Source: Venatoribacter cucullus (lineage in GTDB: Bacteria; Pseudomonadota; Gammaproteobacteria; Pseudomonadales; Oceanobacteraceae). Taken from it: DNA of 64,000 nt. A model generated the notes under the pieces. The model did no database searches. It saw nothing but the letters and a program-made list of their open reading frames with translations, and was not told the DNA's origin. The translations under genes and the position numbers were made by a program. Position 1 is the first letter of the stretch. The number at the start of each line of letters is the position of its first letter. The stretch is taken from assembly GCF_016132445.1 (NCBI RefSeq), contig NZ_CP046056.1, positions 434,001 to 498,000 of the forward strand, read 5' to 3'. Shown piece by piece: positions 45,993 to 53,991 of this stretch.

Positions 45993-46453
45993 GCAGCCAC
46001 TCCACTCAACTGAACCTGGCCAATTCGGTTGACCGATAATGTGCGGACCCGGTTACCGGTGCAACCGGGCACGCTGATGGTAACGCTGGCATCGGCTGCC
46101 GAGCGGCCAGCCGCGTTAAACACCAGTGGTGTTCCGGCAGTGATATCGGCACTGGTGATTACGTTCGCCGCCAGGCTGTGTTTACGTACGCGCAGTTCAA
46201 CGGCGTTGTCTTTAATAACCCAGCCATCCTGCCAGCCATTAACCGGTTCGAACGTAACAGGCCGCCCCAGTGTCGACGCCTGACTGCGGGCATAGCGAAT
46301 GTCCAGCTCCAGCTCCCGGGCCAGGCGATCGGCCATACCATTTACGCTCATGTTGTTCATCGCTGGCACGGCTACCGAAAATAAGACGGCGGCAATGGCG
46401 ATGACAATCATCAGCTCAACCAGCGTGACCCCTGCATGTTTTGCATACGTCAT
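45980..46453 (-). CDS. fimU: Minor pilin FimU (GspH/FimT family)
   Basis: The 157-residue product has the pilin leader AGVTLVELMIVIAIAAVLFSVAVPAM (residues 7-32) and a GspH-type C-terminal domain with PGCTGNRVRTLSVNRIGQVQLS near its end, typical of FimU. FimU links the minor-pilin complex to the pilus tip. The order fimU-pilV-pilW-pilE follows the Pseudomonas one. Confidence 0.85.
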   Translation of the reverse strand: MTYAKHAGVTLVELMIVIAIAAVLFSVAVPAMNNMSVNGMADRLARELELDIRYARSQASTLGRPVTFEPVNGWQDGWVIKDNAVELRVRKHSLAANVITSADITAGTPLVFNAAGRSAADASVTISVPGCTGNRVRTLSVNRIGQVQLSGVAACPQ

Positions 46454-46456
46454 GGA

Positions 46457-49400
46457 TCAGTTCTGTCTCCAGTAAGTTTTCTGGAAGGCATCAAAATCAC
46501 CTTCGGGCGGTGTGGTTTCTGTACCAATAGCGATGATTGGTTTCACCGGACCCGGGTTATCCGGATCGGTCGGTGGGAAAATCAGCACCGGCTTGGGCAC
46601 AATACCACCTTGCTTCAGATCTTTGGTCAGCTCAATGCGCTCAGTGGTGTAGGGATCGCTTGCCGGTTTTAACACAATCAGGCGTGCCTGACCGGTATCC
46701 GGTTCGCAACCAAATTCAATGTTGGCATCAGACGGCCGGAAGGTGGGCACATAAATAACGTCGTTCACGGTCATGGTGGTGCTTAGCACCTTCTCACCAT
46801 CGTCTGGCAGGTCGTAGTAGAAACCATTAGTACGTTTCGCCGGAGTGGTCGTTGCGAACGACTGGTAATCCGCCAGATCGGTGATTTTCAGCGTGTTATA
46901 GCCTGCCACCGGCGCCTTTTCGGTATCGTAATCATTGATTACGAAAATTTTGTCGTTAACGGTAGTGCTCAGAGGACCGGCACGGAAACCAGAGCCAATA
47001 ACAATCTGGTAACGTCCCAGGGTTTGCAGAATAAAGGTGCCGGGGTTGTTGGCATCTTCAATTTCAATTTTGCCGTATTCGGTATAGGAAATATCCGGTT
47101 GGGTGTAGAAGCGGATATTGCCGGCAACGGTATCGTTATTGAAGTCTGCCAGCATGCCACCAGTAGCAAAACTATTGGCACCGGTGTTGTCTTTATTAAT
47201 GTCGAAACGCCAGATCCGGCCGCCGACATCAGCACCATAAACCAGATCCACCGTGCCATCACCATCGTTGTCGACCAGTGACAGATCCCCGGCAAAACCG
47301 GATTTCATATCGGTATTGGTAATGCCCTTCAGGTTGCCGGTACGGCCGGTCGCTTTCCACAATAAATCAAAAGGCTTGCCGGTTACGCTGCTGTCAGCGG
47401 TGACCATATACACGGCGTTACCTTTGGTCGCGGTATTGCCACGGGTGGTTTTGGTGTCTTCAACCGGGTCATAGCCACCGCCGAAGAAAAATACCGGAAT
47501 TTTTCTGCCGTTCCAGTGCACATTGGCTGACATCATGCGTGACCAGGTTTGGCCCAGCTCTTCAAAACCGGCGTTGCCCGCGCTGATCTGGGCTTCCAGT
47601 GTGGGGTTATTGCGGCTGGAAATATCCAGTAAATAATAATGGCTGCCACCGCGGCGCATGCCTGCGGTTAAATAGGCGGTTTCGCCACTGTCAATAATAC
47701 GATCTTTGTTGGTGTCTTTGTGATATACGCTCATCGGACCATCAATGCCGTATGTTTTGACCAGCCGTGACAGGCCAGACTGATATACCGCCAGATTGGG
47801 CAGCATTTCTTTTGGCATAAAGGCCCATAATTCCTGAGCGTTATCTTTTTGCGGATCGAAGGCGTGAATATAGCCAGAGTTGGTCCCGGCATACAGAACG
47901 TCTTTAATGGCAGTGCCTTCACGATAGGTGACCAGCAGCGGGGTACCATGTAACGGATCTGCTAACGTTTTACGTGGCTGGCCACTGGCGGGATCAAGGC
48001 CACGCCCCCATTTCAGGGCATTGGTCCGGTCGGTATCGGACATGGTCGTGCCCATGGGCATAAAGTCATCCAGCAGGACTTTGGTGATGGCATCGTTGGT
48101 TTCCCGGATACGATTGGCGTCCTGAATGATGGTTTTGCTGTTGGCAACATTGGTATACACCCGGCGCACACCGCTCAGCATGTTGGCAATGCCACCCTTG
48201 GTTACGATGCCGCCATCAACTTCGGCGCTCCAGAAACTTTTGGCACTGTCTTTAAAGAAACCGGTATCCGGGTTTACCGCTGGGTTACCATTGGCATCCA
48301 GGATGTCACCGGCTGAGTTCATACGATAGCGTTTGATGTTACCTGACCAGCCGGGCGATTCACTGGGCTGGAATACGGAGTAGTACAGTTCATCACGGTG
48401 TTCCAGGCTGTTAAACGAGTTAACGGCTACTGCCGGGGCGGCAAAGTTACCGGCCGTGCTGGCAATACCACCAAACACTTCCAGTAGTGCTTTGGTTAAG
48501 GCATCCTCATCACTGGCAGAATAATAATGTTTGGAAGAGCCATCAGTATTCAAGTGGTCTGAATTTTGTGGGTGGCCATACTTGGCCATATCATTAAGCA
48601 TTTTTTTACCGGTAGAAGAAATTGCACCAAATCCACCCACGGTATGAACATTGATCACTTGTTTTATTTCGCTGCCGGTCTGGCCTGTAATGTCGGCATC
48701 GTTAAAATGGTCGGTTTGTTGCAGCCAGTGAGAAAATTGCACCACACAGCCACCGTCACCAGAACAGTTGGTGCTGTAGCCGGATGGCATGCTCATGCCT
48801 TTAATCAGATCTTTGATCGTATCGTTTTCACCAGTATCTACCGAAGCATCACCATCGGTGAACAGCACGATATGGTTTTTCTGACAGGTAGCTTCTACCG
48901 GCGAGATGTAATCATAGTAAGAGCCATTTTTTTTCAGGCTATCTGCGTGGCTGCCGATTCTGTTCGGGCCTGGGTTGCGTTTGTAGTAAGAAACGCTGCC
49001 GCTTGTTGTTGTAGCAATGGCATCCAGCTCACCCGGACCATATTCAACACAGTACCTATTCCTTGAGCTCCCTTCGTATTTAACACAGACATTTGGGGCA
49101 ACAACAGGGGCGCCATTAATGGCTCGCTTACCGGCGATATACCGCCAAGCCTCAACCATGCTTTCAGTAATCGGTGTACCGCCACCAATCGACTCCAGCG
49201 TCATGGTATCAATCTGGGTTTGCAATAAGTTTTTGTTGCTGGCGCTGTCTGTCGCAGTAAAGGGCTGCAGAACAAAACCACCCTTTGGGTTGCTGCTGGC
49301 GGCATAGCTCTCATCAAAACGCATCACGGAAATATTAATTGGCAATGATGTGTCGAGTTTCTGAATGGCACTTTTTGCCGCGTTTTTAACAATATCCAGA

Positions 49401-49594
49401 CGGGTCTTTTCACTGCCGCTAGGGCGTGCATTGCTTGCCGCACGATAAGCCATAGAACCCGAGGTATCGATCAGGAAGATTACGTTCGGATTAATCCGGT
49501 TTTCCGTGTTGCGGTAAATTTCGGTGTCATCCGCATACACAAACTGGCTGGTAAACAGCCCGTATGCAATTAAGGTAAGCCAGTAGAGTTTCAT
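46457..49594 (-). CDS. pilY1: Type IV pilus tip adhesin/biogenesis factor PilY1
   Basis: From ATG 49594 (GAGGAAA upstream) the protein is 1045 residues with a signal peptide. An N-terminal von Willebrand A domain carries the MIDAS DTSGS (43-47) for metal-dependent adhesion. A C-terminal beta-propeller PilY domain follows. Two calcium-type loops are visible: DTNKDRIIDSGE (about 625-636) and DNDGDGTVD (about 773-781). PilY1 promotes pilus extension and surface sensing. It has many Cys residues in the N-terminal half. It is 46 bp downstream of pilX. Confidence 0.9.
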   Translation of the reverse strand: MKLYWLTLIAYGLFTSQFVYADDTEIYRNTENRINPNVIFLIDTSGSMAYRAASNARPSGSEKTRLDIVKNAAKSAIQKLDTSLPINISVMRFDESYAASSNPKGGFVLQPFTATDSASNKNLLQTQIDTMTLESIGGGTPITESMVEAWRYIAGKRAINGAPVVAPNVCVKYEGSSRNRYCVEYGPGELDAIATTTSGSVSYYKRNPGPNRIGSHADSLKKNGSYYDYISPVEATCQKNHIVLFTDGDASVDTGENDTIKDLIKGMSMPSGYSTNCSGDGGCVVQFSHWLQQTDHFNDADITGQTGSEIKQVINVHTVGGFGAISSTGKKMLNDMAKYGHPQNSDHLNTDGSSKHYYSASDEDALTKALLEVFGGIASTAGNFAAPAVAVNSFNSLEHRDELYYSVFQPSESPGWSGNIKRYRMNSAGDILDANGNPAVNPDTGFFKDSAKSFWSAEVDGGIVTKGGIANMLSGVRRVYTNVANSKTIIQDANRIRETNDAITKVLLDDFMPMGTTMSDTDRTNALKWGRGLDPASGQPRKTLADPLHGTPLLVTYREGTAIKDVLYAGTNSGYIHAFDPQKDNAQELWAFMPKEMLPNLAVYQSGLSRLVKTYGIDGPMSVYHKDTNKDRIIDSGETAYLTAGMRRGGSHYYLLDISSRNNPTLEAQISAGNAGFEELGQTWSRMMSANVHWNGRKIPVFFFGGGYDPVEDTKTTRGNTATKGNAVYMVTADSSVTGKPFDLLWKATGRTGNLKGITNTDMKSGFAGDLSLVDNDGDGTVDLVYGADVGGRIWRFDINKDNTGANSFATGGMLADFNNDTVAGNIRFYTQPDISYTEYGKIEIEDANNPGTFILQTLGRYQIVIGSGFRAGPLSTTVNDKIFVINDYDTEKAPVAGYNTLKITDLADYQSFATTTPAKRTNGFYYDLPDDGEKVLSTTMTVNDVIYVPTFRPSDANIEFGCEPDTGQARLIVLKPASDPYTTERIELTKDLKQGGIVPKPVLIFPPTDPDNPGPVKPIIAIGTETTPPEGDFDAFQKTYWRQN

Positions 49595-49640
49595 GCTGTT
49601 TTCCTCGGTTCCGGCAATAAAAATTAAAATCCGTTGCGTC

Positions 49641-50201
49641 TTATTGGTTGCTGATGCCAGGAATAATCCGGCGCACACCAATTTCCTGTTCATTCCGGGT
49701 CATGCCATTTTTGGCAGTCACCGTGGTGTTAATGGCAGCGTGCATCACGCTGCAACCACTGCCGCAACCGCCTTTGCCTTTCAGGTAAAAATGGCTGCCA
49801 TCCGGAACCGGCAGGTTCTGGATGGTGGTGTTATTGCGGCTGATGCTTTTGGCTTTGAAGTCGGGGCGTGATAACGCACCCTGAAATTCTGCGAAGGGGT
49901 CAAAGGTTGCCGCCGGTTTAACCCCGTTGGCATCTTCTACCAGCGAGGCTTTGTAACGGGCCTCGGCTTCAATCAGGACGTTCTTCTGCAATACCCCGTT
50001 GTTCAGCATCTGGGAAAACAGGTAATTCAGGGTGCCCAGTGCGGCATTGCTGATTTCCTGCTGATGCTGCAGGTTGCTGACCATGCGGATCTGCACGGTG
50101 GAGCGCTGCATGGCTACCATGGCGCCGAGGGTGATGGCCGTCAGAATCACCAGGCTGACAATCAGGGCGGAACCTCGTTGCTGCATCTGCGAAATATTCA
50201 T
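49641..50201 (-). CDS. pilX: Minor pilin PilX
   Basis: From ATG 50201 the product is 186 residues. The leader QMQQRGSALIVSLVILTAITLGAMVAM has the PilX hallmark of G-S-A-L-I at the cleavage site, without the usual Glu five residues on. The helix that follows, STVQIRMVSNLQHQQEISNAALG, matches the conserved PilX region (normally ERMAGNQRDQNIAFQAAEAAL). It probably forms a complex with PilY1. Confidence 0.82.
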   Translation of the reverse strand: MNISQMQQRGSALIVSLVILTAITLGAMVAMQRSTVQIRMVSNLQHQQEISNAALGTLNYLFSQMLNNGVLQKNVLIEAEARYKASLVEDANGVKPAATFDPFAEFQGALSRPDFKAKSISRNNTTIQNLPVPDGSHFYLKGKGGCGSGCSVMHAAINTTVTAKNGMTRNEQEIGVRRIIPGISNQ

Positions 50202-50342
50202 GCGGTGGTACTCATTGAGTCTGTTTACACTTTTACCAATATAAGTATAACGCGGTGAATGAGAAGGACGCAGCGGACAAGCGGAGAGTTCATGTTGATC
50301 AGCGGCGTACCGAACCACAGGACTGTGACGCAGGCCTCAGCC

Positions 50343-50891
50343 TCAGCTGGGGCATGGCACGTTTTGTCCGGAAGCCAGCTCGGCAATACCGTCGTTATTG
50401 CTGTCGCCGCCCCGCCGGATACGGCCCAACCGGGAGATTACAAAGCTGGCGCTGTGTATCTGTGCCGACTGGTAGCAGTAGCTGAATGAGCCGGTATTAA
50501 AACCGGCAAATCCGCGCGCATCAAAGCTGATCACCTGGCCGCTGAAGTGGCGCAGGCTGTTGCTGTGGCCAGCGGTTGCCTGATTCAGCAGTGTTTCGTC
50601 CGGATCCAGCTGTTGGTTGTTGTTGCGGTCGTTGAACACCATTAGTGGCAGGTTCCAGTCATTGGTACATTGCCGGTTGGCATTCTGTGGGCAGAGGGTG
50701 ATCTTCTCCGCCAGATGAACGGCCTGTTCGCGGCTGCTGTGCAGCAGAATTTTCAGGTGGATTATGTCTTGCCGGGCGCGATTGGCGTGCTGGAATTCCT
50801 GCCATGCCGGTAAGCCTACCAGCAGCGTCAGTGCCATGATGGCACTGACAATCAGCAGTTCAATCAGGGTAAATCCTTTTGTTACCGGCAT
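50343..50891 (-). CDS. fimT: Type IV pilus GspH/FimT-like pilin
   Basis: The 182-residue product has the prepilin leader TKGFTLIELLIVSAIMALTLLVGLPAW (residues 4-30) and a GspH/FimT-type C-terminal domain, with the motif VISRLGRIRRG near its end. Position immediately downstream of pilR matches fimT of Pseudomonas. Its ribosome site lies inside a hairpin. Confidence 0.8.
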   Translation of the reverse strand: MPVTKGFTLIELLIVSAIMALTLLVGLPAWQEFQHANRARQDIIHLKILLHSSREQAVHLAEKITLCPQNANRQCTNDWNLPLMVFNDRNNNQQLDPDETLLNQATAGHSNSLRHFSGQVISFDARGFAGFNTGSFSYCYQSAQIHSASFVISRLGRIRRGGDSNNDGIAELASGQNVPCPS

Positions 50892-50896
50892 GCCTG

Positions 50897-50917
50897 CCTC
50901 CTGGCTGCAACAGGAGG
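50897..50917 (-). promoter_or_regulatory. Hairpin that covers the fimT ribosome-binding site
   Basis: CCTCCTG (50897-50903 on the plus strand) and CAGGAGG (50911-50917) form a seven-base-pair stem around a seven-base loop. On the minus strand the AGGAGG ribosome site, five bases before the fimT ATG at 50891, is the 3' arm of the stem. Confidence 0.5.
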
Positions 50918-51027
50918 TTTTACCTTAACCGCTGGGCATTCAGTGTCACTCGCACCGTCTGCGTATTTAGCCGTTGTTACAAACCAGACAACCGGCTGGT
51001 GGCTCTGCTACCGATGACTGAGGCTCC

Positions 51028-52347
51028 TTAGTCAATCCCCAGCTTTTTACAGCGATAACGCAGGGCGCGGAAACTGATGCCCAGTTTTTCGGCGGCGGCG
51101 GTTTTATTCCAGCGGGTGGCCGTTAAGGCCTGGGTAATGGCGCGGCGTTCAATGTTTTCCAGGTAATCTTCCAGGTTGCTGGTGTCGATGCGGCCCTGAA
51201 CCGCTGGCATCAGCTCTTGTGGGCCGGTTTGTAATTGCAGATCAGCGGCGCTGATGCTGTCGCCCTCGGCCAGTGTCACCACCCGTTGCAGCAGGTTTTC
51301 CAGCTCGCTGACATTGCCGGGAAAAGCATAGTGTTGCAGTGCATCCAGCGCGTCGGCCTGCAGGGTCAGTTCCGGCATACTCCACTGGCGGCAATACAGG
51401 CGCATAAAATGGTTGGCCAGCAGCGGGATATCCTGCGAGTGTTCGCGCAGCGCCGGGACGTTCAGGGTAATGACATTCAGGCGGAACAGCAGGTCCTGGC
51501 GGAACTGCCCTTGTTGTACCAGCTGGCTCAGGTCTTTGTCGCTGGCGCTGAGCAGGCGGAAGTCGGCAGCCAGGTGTTGCTCCTGCCGCGGATCACTAAG
51601 GGTTTTATCCTGCAGCACACGCAGCAGACGGCCCTGGCATTCGGGGGGCAGCTGGTCAATGTCGGTTAACAGCAGCGTACCGCCATCGGCCGCATACAGC
51701 AGGCCATCGGCGGGGTTATGTTCACCAAACAAGGCCTGTTCCAGCTCGGCTGGTGAATGTTCCCGGCAGGACAGTGATACCAGCGGCCGCTGTGCACGGC
51801 TGCTCTGGTGGTGAATCAGGCGCGCGGTCAGCTCTTTGCCGCTGCCATCTTCGCCGAAAATAAACACGGGTGCCTGGGTGCGGGCAACTTTAAAAATCTG
51901 TTCTTTCAGGCTTTGCATCGGTGCGGAATCACCAATCAGCCCAATAGCCGACGGCAGGGTTTCCAGGTGCACCGGTACTTTGCTCAGTTGCAGTGCCTGG
52001 CGGGCCAGCTGGCGCAGCCGTTCGGTATCAATGGGTTTGGCCACCACATCGAAGGCGCCGGCTTTCATGGCGCTGACGCCCAGTTCCATATTGCCGTAAG
52101 CGGTAATCATGGCCACCGGCATGTCGGGAAATTTCTGCTGACACAGCTGAATTAAATCCAGCCCGTTACCATCCGGCAGTTTCATATCGGTAATGCAGAA
52201 ATGGTAACTGCGTTGCTGCAGTTGCTGACGCGCTTCGGCGACCGAGCCGGCCTGAAAACATTCCAGCTCCATGCGGTTCAGGGTCATGGCCACCAGGGTG
52301 CGGATGTCGGCTTCATCGTCAATAATCAACGCTCTGAATCGGGTCAT
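51028..52347 (-). CDS. pilR: PilR-type response regulator with degenerate AAA+ domain
   Basis: The 439-residue product has a receiver domain (acidic pocket D10-D11, phosphorylation site D54, K104), a sigma-54-activator-like AAA+ domain (about 138-365) and a C-terminal Fis-type helix-turn-helix (LEDYLENIERRAITQALTAT then RWNKTAAAEKLGISFRALRYR). The Walker A GEDGSGKE (165-172) and Arg-finger region FRQDLLFRLNV are kept. The GAFTGA loop is missing: the chain runs FGEHNPADGLLYAADGG (207-223). Walker B reads LLLTDI instead of LFLDEV, and the sensor II Arg is Ser (GNVSELEN). DNA binding should survive; sigma-54 activation is doubtful. Confidence 0.85.
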   Translation of the reverse strand: MTRFRALIIDDEADIRTLVAMTLNRMELECFQAGSVAEARQQLQQRSYHFCITDMKLPDGNGLDLIQLCQQKFPDMPVAMITAYGNMELGVSAMKAGAFDVVAKPIDTERLRQLARQALQLSKVPVHLETLPSAIGLIGDSAPMQSLKEQIFKVARTQAPVFIFGEDGSGKELTARLIHHQSSRAQRPLVSLSCREHSPAELEQALFGEHNPADGLLYAADGGTLLLTDIDQLPPECQGRLLRVLQDKTLSDPRQEQHLAADFRLLSASDKDLSQLVQQGQFRQDLLFRLNVITLNVPALREHSQDIPLLANHFMRLYCRQWSMPELTLQADALDALQHYAFPGNVSELENLLQRVVTLAEGDSISAADLQLQTGPQELMPAVQGRIDTSNLEDYLENIERRAITQALTATRWNKTAAAEKLGISFRALRYRCKKLGID

Positions 52348-53897
52348 GCGGAAAGTCCTGGGCTGTGAATATCGGCCGGTGTGTTCAGGGTGAGGCGGAA
52401 ACAGGCGCCACCGGCCACCGGATAATACTGAATGCGGGCTTCGTTGGCTTCACACAATTCACGGCATAAATACAAGCCGAGGCCGGTGCCGTTGTGCTCG
52501 CTGGTATGAAATGGTTCAAATAAATGTGGTAATTGTTCGGCACTGACACCACCGCCGTTATCCATAATATCCAGTTGTACTTTGTGCGTGCGCAAGGCCA
52601 CTGCCACGATGTGCAGGCGGGCATTGTTGCCGCTGTGGCGGCAGGCGTAGCGTAAGGCGTTGGCGCATAAATTATGCAGAATCTGTTGCAGATGGTCGGC
52701 ATCAAAACGCACCAGAATATCGTCGCTGCAGTGCAGATCCAGATGGAACGGCACGGCGCTGTGCTGCGCTTTGAACTGGCCGGTAAAGTGTGTCAGCCAG
52801 GGTGCTAAACGCAGCGTTTCAATACTGGATTTGCCGCGCCGGGACAGTTGCAGCACATCTTCAATGGTGCGGTTAATGCGCAGGCAATGCTGCTCAATAA
52901 TCTGGGTTAATTGTTTTTCACTTTCCTGCAAATACGGCGTTTCTTCCAGCAATTGTGCGGCCTGGCGCAGGGCGCTGAGCGGGTTGCGGATTTCATGGGC
53001 GATGGAGGCAGTCAGACGTCCCAGAGAAGCCAGTTTTATTTGCTGGGCCTCGGCGGCCAGGCGGGCACTGTCTTCAATTTCCAGCAAATAATCACCACTG
53101 TCGGGATGACCAACCGCCACTTTGCGCAGCAGCAGATTTTCGCCGTGATGTTCCAGCAGTTTCTGTTCGCCATAAAACCGCAGGTCAGCGGGCAAAATAT
53201 CACCCTGTTGCAGGTTAAACCATTGGCCGGCGCGTTCATTCAGCAGCAGGATTTTGTGGCCCGGATCACAGGCAATAATGCCATCGGGCATATCCAGCAG
53301 TGCCTGCTGGCTGAAGCGTTGCAGGCGGCGTAAATGGCTGGCCTGTTCGGAGGCCAGACTCAGGGCACTGTTCAGCCGGCGTGATACACCCTGCGTCAGA
53401 ATGGCCAGCACAAAGGCCAGCAGGCCGTACGAACCGGCCCGCACCACCTCGGCGGCATTAATGTCCTGCGGCTGAATATATTCGGTATAAAACACCGCCA
53501 GGGTAATCCAGGCGGCCACGCCAAACCCCAGCACTCCGGGCGCCAGCAGGTTGGAAATAACCAGGGGAATCAATAATAAACTGGAGAAACCGGAGCCGAG
53601 GCCACCGGAGGCCAGCATCATGGCCGCCAGCAGGGCGACTTCCACAAACACATAACCGACAGCGGCCTGCGGGTCGGGCCGGCGGCTGGCCAGGGCGGCA
53701 AATAAGGCCGCCACCACCACATAGGCGCTGGCCGCACTGAGCATCAGCACCGGCCGGACATTGCCGACAAAGGTACCGCTGCGGTCGAGGCCGGCTGTAA
53801 TCATCAGTAGCAATGCCAACAGCAGGGAATAATAGCTGTACAATTGCAGCAGTTGTTTGCCGCGTACGATCATGCCGCCGGAAAACCAGGCTTTCAC
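52344..53897 (-). CDS. pilS: Sensor histidine kinase PilS
   Basis: The 517-residue product starts at GTG 53897 with AAGGAG upstream. It has about six membrane helices (20-180), a PAS-like region (about 195-290: LLDMPDGIIACDPGHKILLLN), the H box SIAHEIRNPLSALRQAAQ with the phospho-accepting His at about residue 309, the N box LHNLCANALRYA and the G boxes DNGGG and GTGLGLYLCRE. All catalytic motifs look intact. It overlaps pilR by four bases (ATGA), so the two form a classical pair. Confidence 0.9.
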   Translation of the reverse strand: MKAWFSGGMIVRGKQLLQLYSYYSLLLALLLMITAGLDRSGTFVGNVRPVLMLSAASAYVVVAALFAALASRRPDPQAAVGYVFVEVALLAAMMLASGGLGSGFSSLLLIPLVISNLLAPGVLGFGVAAWITLAVFYTEYIQPQDINAAEVVRAGSYGLLAFVLAILTQGVSRRLNSALSLASEQASHLRRLQRFSQQALLDMPDGIIACDPGHKILLLNERAGQWFNLQQGDILPADLRFYGEQKLLEHHGENLLLRKVAVGHPDSGDYLLEIEDSARLAAEAQQIKLASLGRLTASIAHEIRNPLSALRQAAQLLEETPYLQESEKQLTQIIEQHCLRINRTIEDVLQLSRRGKSSIETLRLAPWLTHFTGQFKAQHSAVPFHLDLHCSDDILVRFDADHLQQILHNLCANALRYACRHSGNNARLHIVAVALRTHKVQLDIMDNGGGVSAEQLPHLFEPFHTSEHNGTGLGLYLCRELCEANEARIQYYPVAGGACFRLTLNTPADIHSPGLSA

Positions 53898-53991
53898 AGT
53901 TGCTCCTTACTGCAGGCCGGTATTGGTTGCATTGCACCGACCGGGGAATTTTTCGACAATATGCCACCACTCATCAGGGTAATCCGGGAAT

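Noticed and set aside
50355-50370. Sigma-54-like TGGCACGTTTTGTCC on the plus strand
   Set aside because: The second dinucleotide is CC, not GC, at the required spacing, and it lies inside the fimT coding region on the wrong strand for the pilus genes.
50259-50489. Overlapping short plus-strand frames between pilX and fimT
   Set aside because: They are antisense to the end of fimT and have mixed composition without a ribosome site.
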